Program-made: the position numbers and the translations under genes
The notes under the pieces: generated by a model
What the model saw: the letters and a program-made list of their open reading frames with translations, nothing else
What the model was told of the DNA's origin: nothing
Database searches by the model: none
Assembly (NCBI RefSeq): GCF_003121485.1
Contig: NZ_QAVX01000018.1
Span: forward strand, 42,152 to 106,151
Length of the DNA stretch: 64,000 nt
DNA from: Dyella sp. C11
GTDB taxonomy: Bacteria; Pseudomonadota; Gammaproteobacteria; Xanthomonadales; Rhodanobacteraceae
Reading direction: 5' to 3'
In this document: positions 36,424 to 45,846 of the stretch, piece by piece
Position numbering within the stretch: position 1 is the stretch's first letter
Layout: each line of letters begins with the position of its first letter

Positions 36424-36651
36424 ATGGTCAAGTCCACCGCCCAACTCGACCAGATGCTCGACGCGCTGGATGACTCCGTGCCGCGCCTGGTAACCAGCAA
36501 ACCCGCCCCGAACGACTTCTGGGCGAGCTTCATGAGCATGGCCAATGCCATCCAGAAACGCGCCGAACCGAGCGATCGTTCCTGGGTATGCGATCGACTG
36601 GATGCCATCCAGGTGAAGCATCACCTGGTGCCGCCCGCCGACCAGATCTGA
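36424..36651 (+). CDS. Small hypothetical protein (75 aa)
   Basis: The 75-residue protein starts MVKSTAQLDQMLDALDDSVP and reads as a small helical soluble protein with a single Cys near the C-terminus. I do not recognise it. The composition is protein-like, unlike the competing antisense frames. It sits 15 bases from the stop of the convergent UspA gene. Confidence 0.5.
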   Translation: MVKSTAQLDQMLDALDDSVPRLVTSKPAPNDFWASFMSMANAIQKRAEPSDRSWVCDRLDAIQVKHHLVPPADQI

Positions 36652-36666
36652 TCGAGGCTTTCGCGC

Positions 36667-37101
36667 TCAGTGACAGACCAGCACGGGCGTGTCACAGCTC
36701 AGCATCACCTTGTGCGGAACGCTGCCGATCAATACGCGCTCCAGCCCCTCCTGGCCGCGCGAGCGCATCACGATCAGGTCGCAATGATGCTTTGCTGCTG
36801 CCGCAATGATGGCTACGTACGGCCTCAGGTCGCAGGCAATCTCGGTTTCGCATGGCACGTGCGCTGCGTCGGCCCGTCGAACGACTTCATCGAGAAAGGT
36901 CTGCGCCCTCGCCTTCGCCGCCTGCGTATGACACGGGTTGTGCTGCAGCAGCTCGGACATGAAGGACACCGTGGAAATGGGCGGCAATACATGCACGCCG
37001 AAAACGGTCGCCCCCAGCTTCGCCGCCAACTCGATGCCGGTATCGACGGCTTTCAATGCATGCTCGGAGCCGTCGACTGGAAGAAGGATGTTCTTGAACA
37101 T
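36667..37101 (-). CDS. Universal stress protein, UspA family
   Basis: The 144-residue protein is a single UspA domain: MFKNILLPVDGSEHALKAVD at the start, then a middle block with HVLPPISTV, and the ATP-binding-type loop SRGQEGLERVLIGSVPHKVM with the final strand TPVLVCH. The ribosome binding site GGGAGG supports the ATG at 37101. It is the divergent partner of another UspA gene at 37346 with a 244-base shared upstream region, suggesting a common stress promoter region. Physiological role unknown; UspA proteins aid survival under starvation or oxygen limitation. Confidence 0.93.
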   Translation of the reverse strand: MFKNILLPVDGSEHALKAVDTGIELAAKLGATVFGVHVLPPISTVSFMSELLQHNPCHTQAAKARAQTFLDEVVRRADAAHVPCETEIACDLRPYVAIIAAAAKHHCDLIVMRSRGQEGLERVLIGSVPHKVMLSCDTPVLVCH

Positions 37102-37345
37102 GACCCTGGCCTCCCTTGGATTCCTTGCATCCAGTGTAGCCACGTTGCGTTGGCATGACGTGCACGCCGGCAACCCGGAAATGCACCGCCATGTGGCGTA
37201 TTGACGCCAGGGCCGACACGCCTTTACCGACCACCTTAAGCTGGCACCGGCGCCCATGACGGGCGCTGCACGACGCATGCGCCACGCTGCCTGGCGCACT
37301 GGCCTGCACCTCCCACGCCGCACCGCGGCTTTCAGCGAGGGACTC

Positions 37346-37783
37346 ATGTTCAAGCACATCCTCATCCCCGTCGACGGTTCCGAACTCTCCCTGCGCGCCG
37401 CCCAGGTGGGCATCGAACAGGCCAGGCTGACCCAGGGAAAGGTCACCGCCATCCACGTGATGTCACCCTTTCACACCATCTCGTACATGGGCGCCGTGCT
37501 GGCCGCCACCGAGTTCGCCTACAACGAAGAAGCCAAGGTCAATGCGCAGCGCTATCTGGATCAGGTGAAGGCCATGGCGGATGCCGCCGGCGTACCGTTC
37601 GACAGCGTGGCCGATTTCGGCGACCAGCCGTACGAGTGCATCGTGCAGACGTGCAAGGACCGGCACGCCGACCTTATCGTGATGGGTTCCAACGGATGGC
37701 GCGGCATGACCCGCCTGCTGCTTGGCAGCGAAACCCACAAGGTACTGCTGCGCGCCGACGTGCCCGTCCTCGTCTGCCACTGA
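37346..37783 (+). CDS. Universal stress protein, UspA family
   Basis: The 145-residue protein is the divergent paralogue: MFKHILIPVDGSELSLRAAQ, then AIHVMSPFHTISYMG, and the ATP-binding-type loop GSNGWRGMTRLLLGSETHKV with TPVLVCH replaced by DVPVLVCH. The ATG at 37346 lies after GCGAGGGA. The pair probably arose by duplication followed by inversion. The downstream region carries a member of the TGTGGGAGCGCACC repeat family that may terminate transcription. Confidence 0.93.
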   Translation: MFKHILIPVDGSELSLRAAQVGIEQARLTQGKVTAIHVMSPFHTISYMGAVLAATEFAYNEEAKVNAQRYLDQVKAMADAAGVPFDSVADFGDQPYECIVQTCKDRHADLIVMGSNGWRGMTRLLLGSETHKVLLRADVPVLVCH

Positions 37784-37790
37784 GCAAGAC

Positions 37791-37836
37791 GCGCTCCCAC
37801 AGCCGAGCTTGTGTGGGAGCGCACCCTGTGCGCGAC
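37791..37836. repeat. TGTGGGAGCGCACC repeat with partial inverted arm
   Basis: GCGCTCCCACA at 37791-37801 pairs with TGTGGGAGCGC at 37812-37822, and the complete 25-base arm runs to 37836. It lies between convergent stop codons and may act as a bidirectional terminator. Confidence 0.8.
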
Positions 37837-37852
37837 TGGACGCCACGCGCCA

Positions 37853-40135
37853 TCACAGACTCAGTTTCAGATCCGCCACATACGTGCGCTGCGGGAACGG
37901 GTGGTACAGGAAGTACTTCTCGTTGGTGAAGTTGTCGATGCCGAACGACGCTGCCAGATGGTCGTTGATCTGGTAGTGCGCACGCACGTCGAACACCGTG
38001 AACTTGTCGAACGCGCCGAACACGTGCGGCGTGTCGTCCGTGTTGTCCAGCGTCGAGTACTGCTTCCCGCTGTAGCGCCCCGCAAGCGTAAACGCCCAAG
38101 CGGCGTCGGGCCGATACGTCGCCACTGCGGTTGCACGCCAGCGAGGTACGTAAGGTGCGTGCTTGCCAGCCGATGTCGTGCCCGTGCTGCTGGCAAAACT
38201 GTCGTTGGACAGGATGGTGGAGTCCACGAACGTCACGCTGCCGGACAACTCCAGCCCGCGAATCAGCACATTGTCCTTCTGCGCGACCAGCTCGATGCCA
38301 CGGTTGCGCAGCTCGCCGACGTTCATCACATACGTCACCGGCACGGCCACGTTGGGCAAGGTGGATGTTTGCGAGACCAGTGCGTTCTTCGTGTTTTCCT
38401 GGAACAGCGACACGCGCAACATGCCCTGCTCAATGGCGTGCTCCACGGCCAGTTCGCCACTGCGCGCCGTTTCCGGCTTCAGGTCGGGATTGGGCACGCT
38501 GTACGTGGAGCCCGTCTGCACCAGCTGATACAGCTCTCCCACCGTAGGAAAGCGAATCGCCTTGGCCAGCGAACCCGTGATGCGCCAATCCGTCGCGACG
38601 TTCCACTGCAGCGTGGCCTTGGGAGAAAAGCCGTCCGCTTTCTCGACAGGCTGCTGCACGGCCGTCTTGCCGCTGAAGTTGTAGCCATCGCTGGCCTTCC
38701 ACCACTCGTAGCGGCCGCCCAGGGTCAACAGCCAGTCGGGCGCGAACCGCCACGCGTCCTGCAGCCACAGCGCCTGCGTCTGCGTCTTGCCGCGCCCCGT
38801 CGAATACAGCGTGGTGAGGCTCGACGGGTCCTGCCAGTCAGCCAGGTTGGTCGTGGGGTTGTTCAACTCGTACTGGTCGGCATGCGCCCCCAGCGACACT
38901 TCGTGATCGCCGCCCACGCCCTGCGGACGCCAGATGCCCGTGGCGTCCGCCGTCGACCACTGCGTGCCGCCATAGCTGGCCAGGCGTCCATTGGTGGTGA
39001 CGTCCGTGCCTGTGGTGACGCCGGCTGGCTGCCACTGGTTGTCCTTCAGGAAGGCGTAGTGGGTCACGACAAGTGAGCCGTCGTAGTCGCCCTTGGTATC
39101 CGACTTCACCGACAGGCCCTGCATCAGGTGATGCGCGCTGAGGTCATAGGTATTGCTGGCAAATCCCGCCACTTTGCCGAACGTGGGCGCACCACTGGCG
39201 TCGGACAGATAAGTGTCGGTATCCGACTGGCCATGGTTGCTCCAGTAACCCACCAGATAGGTGGCCTTCCATTGCGGCGTGATGTCGTACGTCAGTTCGC
39301 CGTTGAGATTGAGCATGCGCGTGTGCAGCAGGCCGCCCGCGCCGTAAACGTTCGCCACCTGCCCCAGCTTGTTGAGTGCCGGGACGGTGCCGCTTGTGCC
39401 GGCGGGAGTCGTCGCACCCGTGATCATCGACAGCGGCTGGCTGAAGCTGTTCATCGCGCTCGCACCGAAAAACCAGCCGAGATTGCCGCTGCGCCCACCC
39501 GCCGTCAGGCTGGTCTGGCTGGTGCTGAGGTTGTCGTGCGTGCCGTACAGGTCGAACGACTGCACGGCCTCGGTCTGCTTGATGGTCACCTCGGTCTTGT
39601 CGGGCATGCGCGTGACGATGTGCATCACGCCGCCCATCGCGTTGCCCGCATACGCCGCCGAGAACGGCCCGTACATCATGTCGATGTGGTCGATGGCCTC
39701 GGGCGAGGTCATGCCCCAGCGCGGCGCTCCGATGGTGTTGTTGTTCGCAATCAGGGCCGAGATCGGAATGTCGTCCACGTAAACCAGCGTGCGTGCGCTG
39801 GAGTTGAGACCCCAGGTACGCGTGGCAAGCACCGGCTGCGTGTCGCCGTAGTTGCGTTTGCGGATAAAAATGCTGGGAAGGTATTTCGCCGCATCCTCCA
39901 CATCCACCGCATTGATGGTGGCCTCGACGCGCTCCGCCGGCACCGCCGCCAACGTGGCGGGAAAACCGGGTGCCGCAAGCGTTTGCGTGTCCGCCGTCAC
40001 CTTGACGGCCTTGAGACTGGTGACCTCGCTTTCAGAGGGGGCCGGTGCCGGGCCATCCACGGCCAGGGCAAGGGAAGAAGCAAGCAGCGAGAGCGGCCAT
40101 CCAAGGGCCGCTCCGCGCATCAGGGAAAAGCGCAT
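37853..40135 (-). CDS. TonB-dependent receptor, probably copper
   Basis: The 760-residue receptor has a signal peptide (MRFSLMRGAALGWPLSLLAS), a plug of about 130 residues with the AAKYLPSIFIRKRNYGDTQP and MSPEAIDHIDMMYGPFSAAY-like (TSPEAIDHIDMMYGP) sequences, and a barrel ending VADLKLSL. The absence of an STN domain indicates that it does not signal through FecR. A Met/His-rich DUF2946 protein is encoded just upstream on the same strand. TonB receptors beside DUF2946 genes include copper receptors of the OprC type, so copper is the favoured ligand, but nothing in the sequence proves it. Confidence 0.88.
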   Translation of the reverse strand: MRFSLMRGAALGWPLSLLASSLALAVDGPAPAPSESEVTSLKAVKVTADTQTLAAPGFPATLAAVPAERVEATINAVDVEDAAKYLPSIFIRKRNYGDTQPVLATRTWGLNSSARTLVYVDDIPISALIANNNTIGAPRWGMTSPEAIDHIDMMYGPFSAAYAGNAMGGVMHIVTRMPDKTEVTIKQTEAVQSFDLYGTHDNLSTSQTSLTAGGRSGNLGWFFGASAMNSFSQPLSMITGATTPAGTSGTVPALNKLGQVANVYGAGGLLHTRMLNLNGELTYDITPQWKATYLVGYWSNHGQSDTDTYLSDASGAPTFGKVAGFASNTYDLSAHHLMQGLSVKSDTKGDYDGSLVVTHYAFLKDNQWQPAGVTTGTDVTTNGRLASYGGTQWSTADATGIWRPQGVGGDHEVSLGAHADQYELNNPTTNLADWQDPSSLTTLYSTGRGKTQTQALWLQDAWRFAPDWLLTLGGRYEWWKASDGYNFSGKTAVQQPVEKADGFSPKATLQWNVATDWRITGSLAKAIRFPTVGELYQLVQTGSTYSVPNPDLKPETARSGELAVEHAIEQGMLRVSLFQENTKNALVSQTSTLPNVAVPVTYVMNVGELRNRGIELVAQKDNVLIRGLELSGSVTFVDSTILSNDSFASSTGTTSAGKHAPYVPRWRATAVATYRPDAAWAFTLAGRYSGKQYSTLDNTDDTPHVFGAFDKFTVFDVRAHYQINDHLAASFGIDNFTNEKYFLYHPFPQRTYVADLKLSL

Positions 40136-40299
40136 GACATGAATCCGTTGTGCCAGCGTTGCAACGCAACGCCTGGTGGGCGCAGGCAGACACGGAGCAT
40201 GGGCAAGGCGGCGCCGTGCGGCGAGCCTCTGCCCTTCCCCCGTGTTTGCATCGAAGACGAACGGCAGCCTGCAGGCGCAGGCACCCTTCGTTCAAACCG

Positions 40300-40761
40300 T
40301 CATCCCAGCCGAGCGGATGGCGGCCCCCGCGGATGTGCACTCAGCAATGGCTGCGCATGCCACGACGCAGCAAAGGTTGCGGCTGGTGCGGGCGCCGGCA
40401 GCGGCGCAGCAAGAAGAAGAGCCACGACCCCGCCGGAAAGCAGCGGCGAATGGCCCAGCAATACGCAATAGCCGCACTGGTCCATGGAGTGGACCGGATC
40501 GCCCGGCGTCTGCGGGGCGTGCGGCATGCTGGCCATGTCGTGCATGGCCATGCCTTCCATGCCCGGCATGCCGGACATGGCGTCGCCATGCATGGCGTGC
40601 GACGCATCGGCGCTCGCCACGCCCCAAGCGGGCAGTACACGGGAAACCGTGGGCGCAGCCACCAGCAGCCACATGGCGGCAACAGCCAGCCATGCAACGA
40701 AACGCCGTGATGTCCTGCGCGTGATCAACCCTTTCCCAACCCTTGAGTAGGCTCCAGACAT
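40300..40761 (-). CDS. DUF2946 protein, Met/His-rich, copper-linked
   Basis: The 153-residue product has a transmembrane segment near the start (ATG at 40761; VAWLAVAAMWLLVAAP) and a periplasmic loop with dense Met and His (HAMHGDAMSGMPGMEGMAMH) followed by QCGYCVLLGHSPLL, the DUF2946 C-x-x-C motif. A second hydrophobic stretch (SGGVVALLLAAPLPAPAPAA) follows. Such residues favour Cu(I) binding. It precedes the TonB receptor by 164 bases, likely one operon. No SD is obvious. Confidence 0.8.
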   Translation of the reverse strand: MSGAYSRVGKGLITRRTSRRFVAWLAVAAMWLLVAAPTVSRVLPAWGVASADASHAMHGDAMSGMPGMEGMAMHDMASMPHAPQTPGDPVHSMDQCGYCVLLGHSPLLSGGVVALLLAAPLPAPAPAATFAASWHAQPLLSAHPRGPPSARLG

Positions 40762-40825
40762 GATCGCATGCCCGCCCGCTTTCGGCACCCTTTTAATCGG
40801 TGCGGCAACGCGTCGCGCGCGTCAC

Positions 40826-40889
40826 GTCGCGCACAGGGTGCGCTCCCACAAGACCAATCGACACTGTGGGAGCGCACCCTGTGCGCGAC
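40826..40889. repeat. Perfect long inverted repeat, TGTGGGAGCGCACC family
   Basis: Two 25-base arms, GTCGCGCACAGGGTGCGCTC plus CCACA and its complement, are perfect inversions at 40826-40850 and 40865-40889 with a 14-base loop. This is the most intact of the three copies in the window. Confidence 0.9.
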
Positions 40890-40980
40890 TGCCCCAGCAC
40901 CAGGCATCCGTAGCAACGACACCCCGCCCGTCAGTTTTATTCCCGGCAGAGCCATGATCCAACCCTTCCGACGGGAGATA

Positions 40981-41490
40981 TCAGCCGCCCTTGGCCCTGG
41001 CTGTCGTCCGCGTGCTTTTGGCGGTCTTCGAAGTCGCCTTTTGGGCAGCCTTTTTCGCAGGCGCCGTCTTGGCTGGCGTGATTGCGGCGCGTTTGGCCAC
41101 CGCTTTCTTGGCCGGCGCATTCTTCTTCAGCTTCGCCTGGTTGAACGCGATGGCCGCCTGCACAAGACGCTTCAGCGCGGCCTTGTCGAGCTTGTCGCCT
41201 TCGTAAAGATCGATGGCACGCCATGTGCCGCCATCGAGCCCCGCGTTGAACAGCTTGTCCGGATCATCCAGCTTGGCGCCATGGGAGAAAGTGATCTTCA
41301 CCTTCTCCTTGTGCGCATTCGCCACGGCGATCATGCCGTCGCGCGACCACACCGGGCTGCCCTTCCATTTCCACTCTTCAATGATCGCCTTGTCGGCGGA
41401 AAGGATGGCCTTGCGCACATCGGCAAATGTCTTGCCACGCCAGTCGGTGATTCCTTCGATCAACTGATCAATGCGTTCCGATGCGTTCAT
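40981..41490 (-). CDS. DUF1801 protein with Lys/Ala-rich tail
   Basis: The first 120 residues resemble the DUF1801 / YdhG-type fold (SPVWSRDGMIAVANAHKEKV, then ITFSHGAKLDDPDKLFNAG). Residues 120-169 form a histone H1-like tail of Lys, Ala and Thr (KKNAPAKKAVAKRAAITPAK, then TSKTAKSTRTTARAKGG), as in other proteobacterial DUF1801 proteins. The tail could bind nucleic acid. The function of the family is not established. Confidence 0.85.
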   Translation of the reverse strand: MNASERIDQLIEGITDWRGKTFADVRKAILSADKAIIEEWKWKGSPVWSRDGMIAVANAHKEKVKITFSHGAKLDDPDKLFNAGLDGGTWRAIDLYEGDKLDKAALKRLVQAAIAFNQAKLKKNAPAKKAVAKRAAITPAKTAPAKKAAQKATSKTAKSTRTTARAKGG

Positions 41491-41527
41491 GGGTGCTCCC
41501 GTGGCCCTCAGAGGTCGATGAATCGGC

Positions 41528-41938
41528 TCAGCGCAATTGCTGGATGCGGATCATGTTGCCCGCCGGATCGCGCACGGCGCAGTCGCGCACGCCATACGGC
41601 TGATCGGTCGGTTCCTGCACGATGTCCGCATCGCGGGCCTGCAACCGCTCGAAGGTGCCGGCAAGGTCTTTCGTGGCCAGCAGGATGATGCCGAACGTGC
41701 CCTTCGCCATCATCTCGGCGATGGTGCGGCGTTCGTCGTCGGTGATGCCGGGGCTGGCCTCGGGCGGATAAAGCACGATGGACGTCCCGGGCTGGCCTTC
41801 AGGCCCCACCGTGATCCAGCGCTTGCCGTTGTAGCCCACATCGTTGCGCACTTCGAAGCCCAGCGTATCGCGATAGAACGCCAGCGCGGCATCCGGATCG
41901 TTCTGCGGCAGAAAGCTCGAGTGGATGGAAATGTCCAT
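41528..41938 (-). CDS. VOC family protein (glyoxalase/dioxygenase fold)
   Basis: The 136-residue protein is a single vicinal oxygen chelate domain pair: FLPQNDPDAALAFYRDTLGF at the start, then VRNDVGYNGKRWITVGPEGQ, and RDPAGNMIRIQQLR at the end. Metal ligands are not all obvious, so a binding rather than catalytic role is possible. The start ATG at 41938 was chosen because the longer frame upstream looks unrelated. It lies 32 bases after the AraC-type regulator gene and is probably cotranscribed and controlled by it. Confidence 0.88.
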   Translation of the reverse strand: MDISIHSSFLPQNDPDAALAFYRDTLGFEVRNDVGYNGKRWITVGPEGQPGTSIVLYPPEASPGITDDERRTIAEMMAKGTFGIILLATKDLAGTFERLQARDADIVQEPTDQPYGVRDCAVRDPAGNMIRIQQLR

Positions 41939-41970
41939 GTCTGCAGTCTCTTGGTGATTGACAACGGCGA

Positions 41971-42420
41971 TCAGTCTAGTTCCGGCTCGCCGGCCGACGC
42001 TTCTCGATTCCTGATCGGTCGCGTCACCTGCCTGGCCACACAAGAAGGAATGCCCTGCGTGGCCTGCCCTTCCTGTCGCCGGTAAGTACTCGGCGACATG
42101 CCCACCAATTCCGTAAAGCGCGTGCTGAACGTGCCCAGCGACGAGCAACCCACGGTGAAGCACACATCGGTGACGCTCATGTCGCCAAGGCGCAGCAGCG
42201 ACATCGCGCGCTCGATGCGACGCGTCATGAGATAGGAGTAAGGCGACTCGCCGTAAGCCAGCTTGAACTGGCGGCTGAGGTGCCCTGCCGACATGTGAAC
42301 GCCACGTGCAAGGGCTTCCACATCCAGCGGCTGCGCGTACTCGCGATCCATGCGGTCGCGAACGCGACGCAAGCGGGCCAGGTCGCGCAGTGTGCTGGCA
42401 TCGGCGGTCGTGCTGCTCAT
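41971..42420 (-). CDS. AraC family transcriptional regulator
   Basis: The 149-residue protein is almost only a DNA-binding domain: two helix-turn-helix motifs, DVEALARGVHMSAGHLSRQF and DVCFTVGCSSLGTFSTRFTE, joined by the linker helix RRIERAMSLLRLG. No sensor domain is present, so it may respond through its own C-terminus or a partner. Start ATG 42420 is preferred to the longer frame. The adjacent VOC gene is the likely target. Confidence 0.9.
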   Translation of the reverse strand: MSSTTADASTLRDLARLRRVRDRMDREYAQPLDVEALARGVHMSAGHLSRQFKLAYGESPYSYLMTRRIERAMSLLRLGDMSVTDVCFTVGCSSLGTFSTRFTELVGMSPSTYRRQEGQATQGIPSCVARQVTRPIRNREASAGEPELD

Positions 42421-42498
42421 CGCTGGGATCGTGTCACTTCGCACTGACGCACTCAAGTGCGCCTGGACGTCCCGTTAGGCCACCTCGAGCACATGTTT

Positions 42499-42640
42499 CC
42501 CTCACGGTCATTCCGGCGCAGGCCGGAATCCAGTGGCGGTGGTATTGGGTCGTAGCGCAAGGCCTTCATGGCTTGGCGTTTCGCGACAACCGAGCATAAA
42601 GGCGCTGGATTCCGGCCTGCGCCGGAATGACGGTGAGGGG
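42499..42640. repeat. REP-like inverted pair upstream of selD
   Basis: CCCTCACGGTCATTCCGGC at the left faces GCCGGAATGACGGTGAGGGG at the right, about 100 bases apart, in the leader of selD. The interval between AraC and selD (42421-42747) holds this element and no gene. Confidence 0.85.
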
Positions 42641-42747
42641 AAATGGGCGCGCACACCTTGCCGCGCATCGCTGCACGACATTCGCAACACCTCGCGCCCA
42701 CGCATTTCGCTATGCTGCCCACAGACCATCGCATCGAAGGCCCTGGC

Positions 42748-43788
42748 ATGACGTCCGTTCGGTTGACTGATCTCGCCCATGGCGGCGGGTGCGGCTGCAA
42801 GCTTGCGCCTTCCGTGCTGCAACAGTTGCTTGCCAACAAGCCCGCCATGGCGCCTTTCGCATCCCTGCTGGTGGGCACCGAATCCAGCGACGACGCCGCG
42901 GTATGGCAGGTCGATGAAAACACCTGCGTCATTGCCACCACCGATTTTTTCATGCCGGTTGTCGACAACCCGCACGATTTCGGGCGCATCGCAGCAACCA
43001 ATGCGATATCCGACATCTACGCCATGGGCGGCAAGCCCATCATGGCGCTCGCCATCCTCGGCATGCCGTTGAACAAGATGGACGTGGCGACGGTGCGTGA
43101 CATTATTGCCGGTGGTGATGCCGCCTGCGCCGATGCCGGCATCCCGGTCGCGGGTGGCCATTCCATCGACTCCGCCGAACCCATCTATGGCCTGGCCGTG
43201 ATCGGCCTGTGCTCCCCCGCCCAGGTCCGGCGCAATGGCGGGGCGCGTGCTGGCGATGCGTTGATCCTGACCAAGGGCATCGGTGTCGGCATTTACTCCG
43301 CCGCGTTCAAGAAGCAGGCGCTGCCCGACGACGCCTATCAGGAGATGCTTGCCTCCACCACGCTGCTCAATCGCATTGGCGCCGAACTGGCCAAGGACGA
43401 TGACGTCCACGCCATCACCGACGTAACGGGCTTCGGCCTGCTGGGACACGGCATGGAAATGGCGCGCGCCAGCGGTCTGCGCCTGACCCTTCAGCTGCCG
43501 CGCATTCCGTGGTTCAAGCAGGCTGAGTCGCTCGCGCAGGCCGGCCACATCACGGGAGCGTCGCAGCGCAACTGGAACAGCTACGGCCACGATGTGGTGT
43601 TGCCGGACAGCCTGCCGGACTGGCGTCGCGCGCTGCTCACCGATCCACAAACTTCCGGCGGCCTGCTGGCGGCGTGCAAGCCGGAGCGCGCCGAAGCCAT
43701 CCGCCAATTGATCGAAGCCGCAGGTTATCCCGCCGCAAGCATCATCGGCACCGCAACCGCTGGCGAGCCCGGCATCGACGTCGTGTGA
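42748..43788 (+). CDS. selD: Selenide, water dikinase
   Basis: The 346-residue enzyme makes selenophosphate from selenide and ATP, the selenium donor for selenocysteine. The active-site loop near the N-terminus is HGGGCGCKL with Cys (not Sec) at the catalytic position. ATP-binding and metal residues are in [40 protein letters not shown] and [10 protein letters not shown]. The ATG at 42748 was chosen because it gives [17 protein letters not shown]; longer frames upstream are not conserved-looking. The gene faces selC-selB-selA and so completes the selenium locus. Confidence 0.95.
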   Translation: MTSVRLTDLAHGGGCGCKLAPSVLQQLLANKPAMAPFASLLVGTESSDDAAVWQVDENTCVIATTDFFMPVVDNPHDFGRIAATNAISDIYAMGGKPIMALAILGMPLNKMDVATVRDIIAGGDAACADAGIPVAGGHSIDSAEPIYGLAVIGLCSPAQVRRNGGARAGDALILTKGIGVGIYSAAFKKQALPDDAYQEMLASTTLLNRIGAELAKDDDVHAITDVTGFGLLGHGMEMARASGLRLTLQLPRIPWFKQAESLAQAGHITGASQRNWNSYGHDVVLPDSLPDWRRALLTDPQTSGGLLAACKPERAEAIRQLIEAAGYPAASIIGTATAGEPGIDVV

Positions 43789-43803
43789 GCAGCCACTGCA
43801 AGG

Positions 43804-43899
43804 TGGCGGAAGAGAATGGGAGTCGAACCCACCCGAGACAGTCTGGCTGCCTCACCCGGATTTGAAGTCCGGACGCCCCACCGGAGACGATTCTCTTCC
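43804..43899 (-). tRNA. selC: tRNA-Sec (UCA anticodon)
   Basis: The 96-base minus-strand transcript starts GGAAGAGAATCGTCTCCGG and ends ATTCTCTTCCGCCA with an encoded CCA. The acceptor stem of eight pairs, long variable arm and CTTCAAA anticodon loop (anticodon UCA at 43863-43865) are those of bacterial selenocysteine tRNA. Its 5-prime half is also the end of the selB frame (stop at 43852). It is the only tRNA gene seen in the window. Confidence 0.97.
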
Positions 43900-45846
43900 A
43901 TGCGATGCGCTTGCAACGGTGGCGGGGCCGTACAGGTCGACGTACCGCGCCTGGATTCTGCGTAGCGTGCCACGGTTGAGCGTAACACCCTGCCTGTCGA
44001 AAAATTCCAGTATCTGGATGGCGACTTTACGGCCGTTGTCGAGACGGTCCCGAAACTGGGCTGCCGTGAATCGGCCGTCCTCGGCCTGCGCAGCGACGTC
44101 AACGGCGATCATCACCATCTCGTGCATGGTGTCGCGCAGAAAGAAGTGATCGTGCGCCACTTCGTCCACCAAGCCGAGCCGCGCGGCAAATTTCAGGGCG
44201 TCACGAACATCCTGTTCGGGGTATCGCAGCAGGCTGGCCACATCGCGCACGCGGGGTGGACGGAATCGTTCGTCGCCACCGAGCCGCGGCGCGATGGACG
44301 TCCATAGGGCTTCACGACCCGCGGGCCATTGCGGCGAATGACTGGCCAGGCGTACGAAGGCACCGTCACGCACGATGCGTGTCGCCAGGTCGTAGTGCTG
44401 CAGCGCCAGGGCAAACGCCGGCGCGGGCAGGCGCGTGCGCAACGCAAGCCTCAGCTTTTCACGCCCCATGCCCTGGGCATCAGGGTTGTTGGCGTGAAAG
44501 GCCTCAAGACATGAGATCAGGCTATCCACGAAAGTCAGCCAGTGCGGGCGTGTCATGGCGACGCGCTGCCCGGCTGCTTCGAACATCACCAGCGACAACG
44601 CTGCCGTGATGTCATCGAGCCCGGCGGCGGACAGCGCGCGGTCGCGCCCGAATGCCGCCAAATCCCAGGCGAAGGGAGGCGTTTCAAGCAACGCAGCCCA
44701 TGCATCAGGCGCGCTCGCCCGAGCCAATGCGCTGCGCTGGGCCGATCGCTCCACCGTGCGTCGCTGCCGTGAGGGCGCGCGCAAGTCGATGAATTGACCG
44801 CCACCCATCGTGCGCCGCGCGGAAACGTCGCGAAGCACGAAACGATCGAGCGCAGCCGCCGCTATCGGATGATCCAGCACCAACTGGACATCCGCCTCGC
44901 CGCCCGGCGCAAGTTGGTCGCCCTCCAGCAGAACCAGTCGCGCGCCCACTTCGACGGCGCCATGGTGAAGTCGCACGGGAAACCACTGACCGATGGCCTT
45001 GGGTTCGTCCGACAGCAGCCGCACACGGGCGTCGATGCGATCGGTGGGCGCGTGCAGCGAGGGGTCCACCACCATGTCACCACGATGGATCGCATCCTTG
45101 CTGATGTCCTCTCCAACCAAGTTGAGCGCGCAACGATCACCGGCGCGCCCAAGGCCAGTGGGGCGATTCTGCGCATGCACCGAACGCACGCGCGCCGAAA
45201 GCCCGGACGGACTGATGAGCACCTGATCCTTGATGCTTACCGTGCCGGACAACACGGCACCCGTTACCACGACGCCAATGCCAGGCAGCGTAAACACGCG
45301 ATCGATGGCCATGCGAAAGCGGCCGTCCGCAGCTCGCTCCTGGAAATCCCGCGCTTCAGCCACCAAACGATATCGCAGCGCATCGATGCCGATGCCCGAC
45401 AGGGAAGACACGGTCATCACATCGGCATTCGCAAGCGATGTGCTCGCCAGCACCTCGCGAATTTCCATGGTGACTTCACGCAAACGCTCCGGCGTGACAA
45501 GGTCGGCCTTGGTCAGCGCGACGACACCGCGCCTGATGCCGAGCAAATCGAGTATCGCCAGATGTTCCAGCGTTTGCGGCATCACGCCATCGTCGGCCGC
45601 CACCACCAGCAGCGCGAAATCGATGCCGCTGGCCCCGGCCACCATGGTGTGCACGAAACGTTCGTGGCCGGGCACATCGACAAAGCCAAGGATGAGCTGG
45701 TCATCCATGGGCAGGTAGGCAAACCCCAGATCGATGGTGATGCCGCGCGCCTTCTCTTCCTTCAGGCGGTCGCCATCCACGCCGGTGAGTGCGCGCACCA
45801 GGGATGTCTTGCCGTGATCGATGTGACCCGCCGTGCCGACAATCAT
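43852..45846 (-). CDS. selB: Selenocysteine-specific elongation factor
   Basis: The 664-residue protein delivers selenocysteinyl-tRNA to the ribosome at UGA codons. The GTPase start is [20 protein letters not shown], with the DVPGHERF and TKAD motifs, then elongation factor beta-barrels. The C-terminal third (about residues 380-640) holds the winged-helix domains that bind the SECIS hairpin. The start ATG overlaps the selA stop by four bases, so translation is coupled. The last 15 residues ([15 protein letters not shown]) and the stop are read from inside the tRNA-Sec gene. Confidence 0.94.
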   Translation of the reverse strand: MIVGTAGHIDHGKTSLVRALTGVDGDRLKEEKARGITIDLGFAYLPMDDQLILGFVDVPGHERFVHTMVAGASGIDFALLVVAADDGVMPQTLEHLAILDLLGIRRGVVALTKADLVTPERLREVTMEIREVLASTSLANADVMTVSSLSGIGIDALRYRLVAEARDFQERAADGRFRMAIDRVFTLPGIGVVVTGAVLSGTVSIKDQVLISPSGLSARVRSVHAQNRPTGLGRAGDRCALNLVGEDISKDAIHRGDMVVDPSLHAPTDRIDARVRLLSDEPKAIGQWFPVRLHHGAVEVGARLVLLEGDQLAPGGEADVQLVLDHPIAAAALDRFVLRDVSARRTMGGGQFIDLRAPSRQRRTVERSAQRSALARASAPDAWAALLETPPFAWDLAAFGRDRALSAAGLDDITAALSLVMFEAAGQRVAMTRPHWLTFVDSLISCLEAFHANNPDAQGMGREKLRLALRTRLPAPAFALALQHYDLATRIVRDGAFVRLASHSPQWPAGREALWTSIAPRLGGDERFRPPRVRDVASLLRYPEQDVRDALKFAARLGLVDEVAHDHFFLRDTMHEMVMIAVDVAAQAEDGRFTAAQFRDRLDNGRKVAIQILEFFDRQGVTLNRGTLRRIQARYVDLYGPATVASASHGRESSPVGRPDFKSG

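Noticed and set aside
43804..43899. tRNA-Sec as an integration site for a genomic island
   Set aside because: Both flanks are sel genes in natural order (selD and selB). No integrase or repeated tRNA end is present, so nothing appears to be inserted here.
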